NCBI RefSeq assembly: GCF_001941625.1
Contig: NZ_CP016076.1
Span: 3,348,001-3,412,000, forward strand
Direction of reading: 5' to 3'
Source of the DNA: Actinoalloteichus fjordicus
GTDB taxonomy: Bacteria; Actinomycetota; Actinomycetes; Mycobacteriales; Pseudonocardiaceae
DNA: 64,000 bases
Made by a program: the position numbers and the translations under genes. Positions 8,488-16,530 of the stretch are shown here, in pieces. The stretch's first letter is position 1. Every line of letters begins with the position of its first letter. The notes below the pieces were generated by a model. The model saw only the letters and a list, made by a program, of their open reading frames with translations, was not told the DNA's origin and searched no databases.

Positions 8488-9584
8488 CCGGGCACTCCGA
8501 CCGGGCCGTCGACCTGGCCGACCTGGAACGCCTTGCGGCGGCACTCCTGCCCGCCGAGGTCCGCGACTTCATCGCAGGCGGCAGCGGCACCGAACGAACC
8601 CTGGCGGCGAATCGCACGGCGCTGGACGCGACCTACGTCGTTCCCCGGATGCTCGCGGGCGTCGAGGCGGCGGCCACCAGAACGTCGCTCGTGGACACCG
8701 TGGCGGCGCTGCCGCTCGCGGTGGCACCCATGGCCTACCAGCGCCTGGTCCACCCGGACGGGGAACTCGCCGCCGCGCGCGCGGCGGCAGCGGCCGGGGT
8801 GCCGTTCACGGTCAGCACCCTGAGCAGTCGGACGGTCGAGGACATCGCGGGCACCGACGCCGCGCTGTGGTTCCAGCTGTACTGGCTCCGAGACCGAGGC
8901 GTCGTCACGGAGCTGGTGGCGCGGGCGGAGGCCGCAGGCTGTTCGGCGCTCGTCGTGACCGTCGACGTCCCGGTGATGGGCAGGCGGCTGCGCGACGTGC
9001 GCAACGGCTTCGCGCTGCCGTCGTCGGTGCAGGCGGCCCACCTTGCCCCTGGCCCGAGCGGGGCACACGACCGGCGAGCAGGCGGCTCTGCGGTCGCCGA
9101 TCACACGGGGACGGCCTTCGACCCGACGCTCGGCTGGCATGACCTGGAGTGGCTGCGGGCACGCACTCGGCTTCCGTTGGTGGTCAAGGGAGTGCTCGAT
9201 CCGAGGGATGCCGTGCGGTGCGTCGACCTGGGCGCGGCTGCGGTCGTGGTGTCCAACCACGGTGGACGGCAGCTTGACGGTGCGCTGCCCACTGCGCTGG
9301 CGCTGCCTCGTGTCGTCGAGGCGGTGGGTGCGACGGCCGAAGTGTTGGTGGACGGCGGCATTCGCAGCGGTGTCGACGTCCTGCGGGTGTTGGCGCTCGG
9401 TGCGAGCGGTGCGTTGATCGGCAGGCCGATCCTGTGGGGGCTGGCTGTCGACGGCGAGCACGGGGTGGCTCGAGTCCTGCGTCTGCTGGGTGTCGAGCTG
9501 GAGCAGGCGTTGCTGCTTGCGGGATGTGTCGACGTCGCCGCCGCGCGTGATCTCACGACGCACCTCGATTCCTGTCTGCCCTGA
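8484..9584 (+). CDS. nocN: 4-Hydroxymandelate oxidase (Hmo type)
   Basis: 366 aa FMN-dependent alpha-hydroxy acid oxidase. In hydroxyphenylglycine pathways this enzyme oxidises L-4-hydroxymandelate to 4-hydroxybenzoylformate, the keto acid that HpgT then aminates. The family signature with the catalytic His is intact (VVSNHGGRQLDG, about residue 260), followed by the FMN-phosphate segment LVDGGIRSGVDVLRVLALGA. Length is usual for the family (glycolate oxidase/lactate oxidase/HmO). The substrate is inferred from the presence of HmaS and HpgT genes in the same locus. It is first gene of the + strand run nocN-nocR-nocL; 50 bp separate it from nocR. Confidence 0.9.
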   Translation: MTGHSDRAVDLADLERLAAALLPAEVRDFIAGGSGTERTLAANRTALDATYVVPRMLAGVEAAATRTSLVDTVAALPLAVAPMAYQRLVHPDGELAAARAAAAAGVPFTVSTLSSRTVEDIAGTDAALWFQLYWLRDRGVVTELVARAEAAGCSALVVTVDVPVMGRRLRDVRNGFALPSSVQAAHLAPGPSGAHDRRAGGSAVADHTGTAFDPTLGWHDLEWLRARTRLPLVVKGVLDPRDAVRCVDLGAAAVVVSNHGGRQLDGALPTALALPRVVEAVGATAEVLVDGGIRSGVDVLRVLALGASGALIGRPILWGLAVDGEHGVARVLRLLGVELEQALLLAGCVDVAAARDLTTHLDSCLP

Positions 9585-9634
9585 CGGCCGCACGGACCGT
9601 GAACGGCGCTACCGCACCGCGATTCGGAGGCTTC

Positions 9635-11497
9635 ATGACCGAGATGGTGGATTTCCGCTTGTTGGGGCCCTTGGAGGTTCTGGTGCGGGGAGACCAGGTC
9701 CCGATCGGAGGTCCGAGGCAGCGGGTGGTGTTGACGATGCTGCTGCTGAATGCGGGTCGGGTGGTGTCGGTGGACAGCCTGGTCGAGACGGTGTGGGGCA
9801 CGCGGCCGCCGTCGAGCAGTCGGACGCAGGTGGCGATCTGTGTGTCCGCGCTGCGGAAGACGTTCCGGGAGCGCGGGGTCGAGCGGAAGCTGATCGAGAC
9901 TGCGGCGCCGGGGTATGTGCTGCGGCCGGAGGGGCACCGGATGGACACGCTGGTGTTCGAGGAGTTGGTGGCCGAGGCGCGGGCGCGGCGGGGGCGGCTG
10001 GCCGAGGCGGTCCGCTGCTACGACGCGGCGTTGGCGTTGCGGCGTGGACCGGTGCTGTCCAACGTCACCGGGGCGGTGCCGGAGCATGCGGCCACGCAGT
10101 GGGAGGAGAGTCTGCTCGCCGCATATGAGGAGCAGGTGGAGCTGCGGCTGCAGCTGGGTGAGCATCGTCTGCTGGTCGCGGGGCTGGTGGACGCGGTGGA
10201 CCGGCATCCGTTGCGGGACCGGCTGCACGGGTTGTTGATGACGGCGCAGTATCAGTCCGGGCAGCGGGTCGCGGCGTTGGAGACGTTCGTTCGGTGGCGT
10301 CGGCGGTCGATCGAGGAGTTGGGGCTGGAGCCGAGCGTGGAGCTGCGGCGGCTGCACGAGCGGATTCTGCTGGACGAGGGGGGGCCGGTGGTGGATCGGC
10401 CGCCTGCGCAGCTTCCTGCCGCGACGCAGGCGTTCACCGGTCGGGCGGAGTCGTTGGCGGCGTTGGACGGGTTGGCTGCGCGGGGCGGGCGGGGTGGGGC
10501 GCCGCCGCTGGGGTTGTTGGTCGGCGGGGTCGGGGTGGGCAAGACCGCGCTGGCGGTGTGGTGGGGTGCTCGCAATGCCGATCTGTTTCCCGACGGTCAG
10601 TTGTTCGTGGATCTGAGTGGGCATGATCCGCGTCGTGCTCCGGTGGATCCGCACACGGCGTTGACGTATCTGCTGCATGCGTTGGGGGTGCCGCCGGAGC
10701 GGGTGCCCAGTCCTGCGGAGCGGCCTGCGTTGTTTCGTACGTTGGTGGCGGATCGGCGGATGCTGCTGGTGCTCGACGATGCCCGTGACGCCGCGCAGGT
10801 GTGGCCGTTGGTGCCGAACAGTCCGACGTGTCAGGTGTTGGTGACCTCGCGGAGCACGTTGCGTGAGCTGGTGGCGCGGTGTGGGACCGTGCCGTTGCGG
10901 CTCGGTGGTCTGCGCCAGGACGAGGCGGTGCAGCTGGTGCGTGGGATCGTCGGGGCTGCGAGGGTGGGGCGTGATCCGGAGGCGGTGTCTCAGCTCGTCG
11001 AGTTGTGCGGGCGCCTGCCGGGGGCGTTGTCGGCGGCGGCCGCACGGTTGGCGGGCAAGCCGCATTGGGATGTGCCGAGGATGGTGCGGGAGCTGCGTCG
11101 TCCTGCCGGGCGGTTGACCGGGTTCGGTGGTGGGGGGCAGCGGCTGCATGACGGGTTGGCGAGCAGTGCGCGTCGACTGGACCCGGTGGCGGCGCATCTG
11201 TATCAGGCGTTGGGTGGTCTGCCTGCTCCGGAGTTGACGAGTTGGACGGCGGAGGCGTTGTTGGGCTGTTCGGCGCCGGATGCCGATGACGTCTTGGAGC
11301 GGTTGGTGGACGCGCATCTGTTGGAACCGGCTGTCTCCGGTGCCGATGGCGAGGCTCGGTATCGGCTGCCGAGTCTGCCGCACGCCTATGCGGCGGAGTT
11401 GGCGACCGCTCCCCCGCCTGCGCAGGCGGGTGGGTCGGTGAGCGGACGGGAGGCGTCGTCCGGGCTTCGGCGTCCGGCGACCGCCGACGTGACGTGA
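9635..11497 (+). CDS. nocR: AfsR/SARP-family transcriptional activator
   Basis: About 620 aa. Domains in order: OmpR-type winged helix (residues 1-95; DFRLLGPLEVLVRGDQVPIG), bacterial transcriptional activation domain (about 100-245), and an NB-ARC/STAND-like ATPase with P-loop GGVGVGKT (about 295). No clear TPR tail, so it is mid-length between small SARPs and full AfsR. ATG 9635 follows GGAGG by 4 nt; an upstream GTG at 9599 has no site. NocR of Nocardia uniformis is the known positive regulator of nocardicin genes and acts in the nocF/nocA gap, so this protein probably does the same here. I see no TTA codon in the gene, so it seems free of bldA-type control. Confidence 0.88.
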   Translation: MTEMVDFRLLGPLEVLVRGDQVPIGGPRQRVVLTMLLLNAGRVVSVDSLVETVWGTRPPSSSRTQVAICVSALRKTFRERGVERKLIETAAPGYVLRPEGHRMDTLVFEELVAEARARRGRLAEAVRCYDAALALRRGPVLSNVTGAVPEHAATQWEESLLAAYEEQVELRLQLGEHRLLVAGLVDAVDRHPLRDRLHGLLMTAQYQSGQRVAALETFVRWRRRSIEELGLEPSVELRRLHERILLDEGGPVVDRPPAQLPAATQAFTGRAESLAALDGLAARGGRGGAPPLGLLVGGVGVGKTALAVWWGARNADLFPDGQLFVDLSGHDPRRAPVDPHTALTYLLHALGVPPERVPSPAERPALFRTLVADRRMLLVLDDARDAAQVWPLVPNSPTCQVLVTSRSTLRELVARCGTVPLRLGGLRQDEAVQLVRGIVGAARVGRDPEAVSQLVELCGRLPGALSAAAARLAGKPHWDVPRMVRELRRPAGRLTGFGGGGQRLHDGLASSARRLDPVAAHLYQALGGLPAPELTSWTAEALLGCSAPDADDVLERLVDAHLLEPAVSGADGEARYRLPSLPHAYAAELATAPPPAQAGGSVSGREASSGLRRPATADVT

Positions 11498-11706
11498 TGC
11501 GTCGGTTGCGGTCGTGGGCGCGGTGGGGTCGGCCTGCGCGTGTGATGCTCGCGTCGGGCGCGGTGATCGGGCGCCCTTCTCGATCCTCCGGCGGCGGTTC
11601 GGTCTCTGGTCGGGGCCGTGGGGTCCGGCCGGGGGTGCTGGGCTGTCGGCCGGTTGTCACCAGGAGTGTGCTGGACGGTGCATTCCCAGAACTGATGAGG
11701 AGCCCC

Positions 11707-12903
11707 GTGACCACAGTCGGAACCTGCCCTTATCCCTTCGGCGATCCGGTGCGCCTTGACGTGCACCCGAGTTATGCGCGGTCGCGTGCCGAGCAGCCCG
11801 CGATGCGGGTGCGGCTGCCCTACGGTGACGAGTGCTGGCTGGTCACTCGGTATTCCGATGTCAAGACCGTGTTGTCGGACTCGCGGTTCAGTCGGGCTCG
11901 TGCGGCCGGTCGGGAGGACACGCCTCGGGTGACGCCGGAGGCCGCGCCTGCGGGTTCGATCCTGAGTATGGACCCGCCGGAGCACAGCAGGCTGCGTCGG
12001 ATGATCGCGCGGGGTTTCACCGCGCGGCGGGTTCGTGAGTTCCGGCCGCGTACTCAGGAGATCGTCGACGGCCTGTTGGACGAGATCGAGCGGGTCGGTC
12101 CGCCTGCGGATCTGGTGGAGAGGCTGGCGTTGCCGCTGCCGGTGTCGGTGATCTCGCAGATGCTCGGGGTGCCGCCTGCGGAGCATCACCGGTTTCGGGA
12201 CTTCTCGGCGATGGTGTTGTCCACGACGGCGTTCACCAGGGAGGAGGTCGTGGCGGCGCGGGCGGGGTTGGAGGAGTATCTGGGTGAGCTGGCCGAGCAG
12301 CGTAGGCGGGTTCCCGGTGACGACCTGATGAGTGCGTTGGTGGCCGCGCACGATGATGATCGGCTCTCCGAGCAGGAGTTGCGGCAGACGGGGATCACGT
12401 TGCTGGTCGGCGGGCATGAGTCGACGGCGAGTCAGTTCGCCAGTTCGGTGTACCTGTTGTTGTCGCGGCCGGAGCGGTGGGCGTTGCTGCGGGAGCGTCC
12501 GGAGTTGGTGCCTTCTGCGGTGGAGGAGTTGCTGCGGTTCATTCCGTTGGGCTCCGGTGGTGCCTTCGCGCGGTATGCCGTCGAGGATGTGCAGCTGGGT
12601 GAGGTGCTGGTGCGGGCGGGTGAGGCGGTGGTGGCCAGTACCAATTCGGCGAATCGGGACGATCGGGTGTTCGCCGATCCGGATGAGTTCGACCTGACTC
12701 GTGAGCACAATCCGCATCTGGCGTTCGGGGGCGGGGTACACGTCTGTCTGGGGGCGCAGCTGGCCAGGGGCGAGTTGCAGGTGGCGTTGGAGTCGTTGTT
12801 GACGCGGTTCCCGGATCTGCGGCTGACGACGCCCGCGGAGGAGGTGCCGTGGAAGGAGGGGACGTTGCTGCGTTCTCCTCGAGAGTTGCCGGTCACCTGG
12901 TGA
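11707..12903 (+). CDS. nocL: Cytochrome P450, probable nocardicin oxime-forming NocL
   Basis: 398 aa bacterial class I P450. The I-helix oxygen-binding segment LLVGGHESTASQ, the EELLRF ExxR motif and the heme loop FGGGVHVCLGAQLAR (Cys ligand) are all present. GTG 11707 is chosen because GAGGAG lies 4 nt upstream; the frame is open further back but unlikely coding. In N. uniformis NocL oxidises the amine of the nocardicin side chain to the oxime. Assignment here rests on cluster content and on the P450 family. A 209-bp gap separates it from nocR. The stop is immediately followed, with no spacer, by the stop codon of the opposing nocK (TGATCA). Confidence 0.86.
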   Translation: MTTVGTCPYPFGDPVRLDVHPSYARSRAEQPAMRVRLPYGDECWLVTRYSDVKTVLSDSRFSRARAAGREDTPRVTPEAAPAGSILSMDPPEHSRLRRMIARGFTARRVREFRPRTQEIVDGLLDEIERVGPPADLVERLALPLPVSVISQMLGVPPAEHHRFRDFSAMVLSTTAFTREEVVAARAGLEEYLGELAEQRRRVPGDDLMSALVAAHDDDRLSEQELRQTGITLLVGGHESTASQFASSVYLLLSRPERWALLRERPELVPSAVEELLRFIPLGSGGAFARYAVEDVQLGEVLVRAGEAVVASTNSANRDDRVFADPDEFDLTREHNPHLAFGGGVHVCLGAQLARGELQVALESLLTRFPDLRLTTPAEEVPWKEGTLLRSPRELPVTW

Positions 12904-13932
12904 TCAGCGTCGGCTTCGGCTGGTGAGGAGGAAGTCGACCACTGCGTCGGCGGCGGAGAGTTGTCGGCTGGTCGTCCCGACGGTGCGGGGCGGGTTGGGG
13001 AACTCGCCGCCCGGCCAGGTGTGTCCGCCGCCGTGGACGACGATGGACTCCACGCGTAGTCCGGTGGTGGGGTTGGTGCAGGTGTCGCGGGTGAGGGAGG
13101 TGCCGTCGGGCTGGTCGGTGTCGGGGAGTTCCTCGTGCCGGTGTTCGTCGGCGCCGCCTGCTCGGCAGAACGCGTTCACGGTGTCGGCGGTGGAGATCGT
13201 CGGTCGGGGTGGTTCCTGCCCGATCGGCGGTGTTCCCTCGGGTGGGGTGGTGAGGCCGTCGATGGGGCGCAGCGGGTCGGCGTCGCCGTAGACGGACAGC
13301 AGCGGGATGGGGCCGCTCGGTTGGACCGGGACGGGCGGCCCCGGGAGTTGGCCTGCCACGGAGGCTGCTGCGGTGAACCAGTCGGGGTGTTCGGCGGCCA
13401 GGCGCAGTGCCATCAGTCCGCCTTCGGAGAAGCCCGCCACGGCGACGCGGTCGGGGTCGATCTGGGTGGTGCTGGTGAGTTCGTCGATCACGGCGCGGGC
13501 GAAGTCGATGTCGGCGTCCGGGTCGGGGCGCAGTGCGGTGGGTTGTGGTGAGGCGCCCCAGCCTTCGTTCGCGCCTTGGAGGTATGCGGCGGCGACGCCG
13601 TGGGCGTCGGCGGCGGCGTTGAGTCCGCTGTAGCGCTCCATCTCGGCGGCGGAGCCGCCTTTGCCGTGCAGGACGAGTATCAGGGGTCTGCCGGGGTGTT
13701 CGGCGGGGCTCTCGGCCATGCGCAGTCGGTAGGAGCGGGGGGTGCCTGCGACGGAGATGTCGCGGAGGGTGGTGACGGCGTCGGTGGCCGGGCGCAGGGC
13801 GGCGGGTGCCTCCTCCCCCGCTGCGGCGGGGTCCGCCGGGGCGGGCGGGGCGGCGGGTTCGGGGGCGGTGCACGCGGTCAACGCCGTGGTGACGGCGATG
13901 GCCAGCGCGCACCGCTGCGGGAGTCCGACCAT
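12904..13932 (-). CDS. nocK: Lipoprotein esterase/depolymerase-like hydrolase
   Basis: 342 aa exported alpha/beta hydrolase of the PHB-depolymerase/feruloyl-esterase-like (LpqC) group. The N-terminus has a hydrophobic segment and lipobox (TALTACTAP). Catalytic parts: HGKGGS oxyanion region, nucleophile elbow GFSEGGLMA, YGDADPLRP (likely acid), and GGGHTWPGG (His). ATG 13932 lies 2 bp after the nocJ stop (TGACCATG), so the genes are co-translated. NocK of N. uniformis is an esterase homologue reported as not essential for nocardicin production. Because it is exported, a role in trimming, deacylation or self-protection outside the cell is conceivable, but this is inference. Confidence 0.85.
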   Translation of the reverse strand: MVGLPQRCALAIAVTTALTACTAPEPAAPPAPADPAAAGEEAPAALRPATDAVTTLRDISVAGTPRSYRLRMAESPAEHPGRPLILVLHGKGGSAAEMERYSGLNAAADAHGVAAAYLQGANEGWGASPQPTALRPDPDADIDFARAVIDELTSTTQIDPDRVAVAGFSEGGLMALRLAAEHPDWFTAAASVAGQLPGPPVPVQPSGPIPLLSVYGDADPLRPIDGLTTPPEGTPPIGQEPPRPTISTADTVNAFCRAGGADEHRHEELPDTDQPDGTSLTRDTCTNPTTGLRVESIVVHGGGHTWPGGEFPNPPRTVGTTSRQLSAADAVVDFLLTSRSRR

Positions 13933-13934
13933 GG

Positions 13935-14954
13935 TCAGCGAGCGTAATGAGCCAGTTCCGGGGGTACCGGCGTCGACACACCTCCGTCCGCCGATCGGGT
14001 GTTTCCGGTGTGCCAGAACAGGTAGGTGCCGTCGTCGGTGGTGTCGGCGTCGGCGAGGAGTCGGGCGAGAGCCTTGGCCCCGTAGCACTCGTCGACGGCG
14101 ATGCCTGCCGTGTCGTGGAGCAGGCGGGCGGCGTGTTCGGACCGGGGGTCGGGCCGACCGTAGGGCGCGGCGGAGTGGCCGTCGACGTGTCGGAGGTGTT
14201 CTGGTCGGACGGCGTGCTCCTCGGCGCCGATCAGGGCGGCCGTCTCTCTGGCGCGGCCCAGCAGGCCTGCTCCGGTGACGGAGGGGTCGCCGACGACGTC
14301 GACGGCGGTCACCTCGAACGGCATCTCGGCGGTGGCCAGTCCGGTGGCCAGTCCGGCGGCGATGCCTGCGGCGGTGAGGGTGGAGGCGGCAGGCAGGTAG
14401 ACCCGCAGCGGGGTGGGCAGGGCCAGTGCGCGGGCCTGGTCGGCGAGTTCTCGGCCTGCCAGGGCGTGAGCGATTCCGGCGACGGGGGCTGCGCCGCCGA
14501 AGGGGATGACGAAGGGGCGTTCGCCTCGGTCGAGGAGTTCGTCGACGGCGGCCTGGTGGCGTGGGCGGGACGGGTGCACCGACACCCCGGTGGGCACGGG
14601 GTGCAGGCGGGCGCCCGCGTTCAGTGCCAGTTGCAGGTTCCGGCGTACGAGCGGGCCGGGTTCCTGGGGCAGGACCAGTGCGGTGACGGCGAGGCCGAGT
14701 CGGGCGGCGTGCAGGGCGGTGGCGGCGATGTGGTTGGAGCCGACGGTTCCTGCGGTGAGCACGGTGGTGGCGTCGGCCTGCGTGGCGGCGCCGAGGACGA
14801 ACTCCAGTGCCCTGGTCTTGCAGCCGCCGAAGATCGACGAGTTCTCGTCGTCGCGTTTGAGGTGGATTCGGCGGCGGCACAGCCCTGCGAGCGGTTGGAT
14901 GCGGGTCGGTGTGGTGGTCAGTGCGACGCGGGGCGGTGCGGCGGGCTCGGTCAA
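13935..14954 (-). CDS. nocJ: ACC-deaminase/D-cysteine-desulfhydrase-like PLP enzyme (side-chain epimerase)
   Basis: About 339 aa fold-type II PLP enzyme. The PLP-lysine region is IFGGCKTRALEF, preceded by LKRDD; the substrate/PLP segment GTVGSNHIAATA and the Gly-rich VYLPAASTLTAAG follow. The family deaminates 1-aminocyclopropane-1-carboxylate or desulfhydrates D-cysteine. In nocardicin biosynthesis NocJ is assigned to inversion of the homoseryl alpha-carbon (isonocardicin to nocardicin series). The start is inferred as TTG 14954, overlapping the nocI stop (TTGA); this gives the family's normal length, whereas the frame up to 15041 would add Arg-rich sequence. It is middle gene of nocI-nocJ-nocK. 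Confidence 0.84.
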   Translation of the reverse strand: MTEPAAPPRVALTTTPTRIQPLAGLCRRRIHLKRDDENSSIFGGCKTRALEFVLGAATQADATTVLTAGTVGSNHIAATALHAARLGLAVTALVLPQEPGPLVRRNLQLALNAGARLHPVPTGVSVHPSRPRHQAAVDELLDRGERPFVIPFGGAAPVAGIAHALAGRELADQARALALPTPLRVYLPAASTLTAAGIAAGLATGLATAEMPFEVTAVDVVGDPSVTGAGLLGRARETAALIGAEEHAVRPEHLRHVDGHSAAPYGRPDPRSEHAARLLHDTAGIAVDECYGAKALARLLADADTTDDGTYLFWHTGNTRSADGGVSTPVPPELAHYAR

Positions 14955-15175
14955 GCCGAGTCTCCGGCGGCCTGGCGCAGCGCCTCGCGCAGGCTGCGGG
15001 GTCGCATGTCGGTCCAGTGTTCGTCGATCCAGTCCAGGCACTGCTGTTTCGGGCCTCGGGTGCCGACGGTGTGCCAGCCTGCCGGGACGTCTCGGTCGGC
15101 GGGCCAGATCGAGTACTGCTCCTCGTCATTGATCACGACGTCGAATTCGGCGGATTTTTCATTGTCTCCCAGCAC
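14951..15175 (-). CDS. nocI: MbtH-like NRPS partner protein
   Basis: 74 aa. Carries the MbtH signature: VVINDEEQYSIWPADRDVPAGWHTVG, then the KQQCLDWIDEHWTDMRPRSL tail with its conserved tryptophans. MbtH proteins bind adenylation domains and are often needed for their activity; NocI is reported to be required for NocB adenylation. GTG 15175 is chosen because GGAGG lies 8 nt upstream and it gives the usual family length; upstream in-frame ATGs would add a non-homologous tail. First gene of the nocI-nocJ-nocK unit, divergent from nocH. Confidence 0.93.
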   Translation of the reverse strand: MLGDNEKSAEFDVVINDEEQYSIWPADRDVPAGWHTVGTRGPKQQCLDWIDEHWTDMRPRSLREALRQAAGDSA

Positions 15176-15239
15176 TTGAAATACCTCCACGCAGTTTTTT
15201 GGGGACATGTTAGCGAGGGGTCTTTTCATTTCGTTATCG

Positions 15240-15275
15240 TTGCCAGGGGCTTCTTTTGGTGGTTATTCTCGCGGC
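15240..15275 (+). promoter_or_regulatory. nocH promoter giving a leaderless transcript
   Basis: TTGCCA (15240-15245), 18-bp spacer, TATTCT (15264-15269), then 6 nt to GTG 15276. No ribosome site is present before the start. The element sits in the roughly 100-bp AT-richer gap between divergent nocI and nocH. Confidence 0.55.
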
Positions 15276-16520
15276 GTGGTGATCACCCGGGGGGCGGAGC
15301 GTTTCGGATTTCCCCGGATGCGGGGACTGGGCAGGTTGGCGATCACGGCGGGTGTGGACAGTCTCGGCAGTGGTCTGTTTCTTCCGTTCACCATTCCGTA
15401 CTTCCTGGCCGTCACCGATCTGGGGCTGGTGGCCGTCGGTGCGGCGTTGTCGGTGGCCGCGCTCGCGGGGGTGCCTGCCGGTGTGCTGACGGGTCCGTTG
15501 GTGGACCGGTTCGGTGCGACTGCGGTGATCGTCGGCTGCAACGTGCTGCGGTGTGTCGGCTTCCTGTCCTATCTGTGGGTGGACACGCCGTGGCAGTTGA
15601 TGCTGGCGGCGGCGATGATCTACTGGGCCGACGGGGCGTGGCTGCCTGCGCAGGGGACGATGGTGGTGGCCCTGGTGGGGCTGGAGCAGCAGCCGCGTTG
15701 GTTCGCGTTGATCCGGTCCACGCGCAATGCGGCGCTGGGGTTGGGCGGGATCGTCGCGGCGTCGGTGGTCGGGTTCGGTGACATCGGTTATCACGCGTTG
15801 GCGGTGTCCAATGCGGTCAGTTATGTGCTCGTGGCGGTGCTCATCGGCACCTGGCCGAAGGCGCGAGCGTTGGCGGGCAGGCGGGCGGCGGTGGCGCGGC
15901 CGAGGGCGACCGGCGGCTACCGGCGGGTCCTGCGGGATCGGCCGTTCATGCTGCTGGTGGTGGCCAACGGGTTCTTCGTGGTCGCGGTGTACGCGATCAT
16001 CCTGTTGGTGCCCGCCTATGTCGGGTTGACGTTGCCGGGGTATGCGTGGCTGCCGGGGGCGTTGTACACGGTCAACACGGTGCTGGTGGTGGTGGCGCAG
16101 CCGCCGGTGGTCCGGTGGACCGAGAAGCGGGCCGAGACGGGGGTGCTGCGGCTGGCGGCGGTGGTGTGGGCGTTGGCGTTCGTCGTGTTGGCGACCTCGG
16201 CGTTGTTGCCGCCGCTGCCTGCGCTGGTGGCGTTGTTCCTGGGTGTGGTGGTGTTCACGGTGGCGGAGTTGTTGTTCGCACCGACCAGTTCCGCGTTCGC
16301 CGCGCGGTTGGCTCCGCCGGACATGCGGGGCCGGTATCTCGGGGTGCATCAGATGTCCTGGGGGATGGCCATGGTGGTGGCTCCGGTGTTGTTCACCGGT
16401 CTGTTGGCGCAGGGGACGGTGTGGCCGTGGCCGGTGCTCGTCGGCTGTTGCGCGGTGGCGTGGCTGGCGGTGGGCGGGGCGCGGGCCTCGCGGGTGGCTG
16501 CGGCGGCGGCGCGGGTGTGA
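15276..16520 (+). CDS. nocH: MFS efflux transporter
   Basis: About 414 aa membrane protein of the major facilitator superfamily, with about 12 hydrophobic segments and the loop 2-3 motif variant GPLVDRFGATAV (GxxxDRxG). Such genes in antibiotic clusters normally export the product and give self-resistance; NocH is the transporter of the N. uniformis locus. GTG 15276 (or the adjacent GTG 15279) is chosen from the leaderless promoter, although a later start near 15318 is possible because the first about 15 residues are polar. The stop is 10 bp from the convergent nocG stop. Confidence 0.9.
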   Translation: MVITRGAERFGFPRMRGLGRLAITAGVDSLGSGLFLPFTIPYFLAVTDLGLVAVGAALSVAALAGVPAGVLTGPLVDRFGATAVIVGCNVLRCVGFLSYLWVDTPWQLMLAAAMIYWADGAWLPAQGTMVVALVGLEQQPRWFALIRSTRNAALGLGGIVAASVVGFGDIGYHALAVSNAVSYVLVAVLIGTWPKARALAGRRAAVARPRATGGYRRVLRDRPFMLLVVANGFFVVAVYAIILLVPAYVGLTLPGYAWLPGALYTVNTVLVVVAQPPVVRWTEKRAETGVLRLAAVVWALAFVVLATSALLPPLPALVALFLGVVVFTVAELLFAPTSSAFAARLAPPDMRGRYLGVHQMSWGMAMVVAPVLFTGLLAQGTVWPWPVLVGCCAVAWLAVGGARASRVAAAAARV

Positions 16521-16530
16521 GCGGTGTGTG

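Noticed and set aside
9101-11383. A 760-codon minus-strand frame opposite nocN/nocR
   Set aside because: Low-complexity Arg/Gln/Pro product and no start signals; the plus-strand genes have clear families.
12904-15129. A single 741-codon minus-strand frame across nocK and nocJ
   Set aside because: The frame only codes sensibly up to 13932 (nocK, with its own lipobox start); the rest is antiparallel/out-of-frame to nocJ, which has the PLP motifs.
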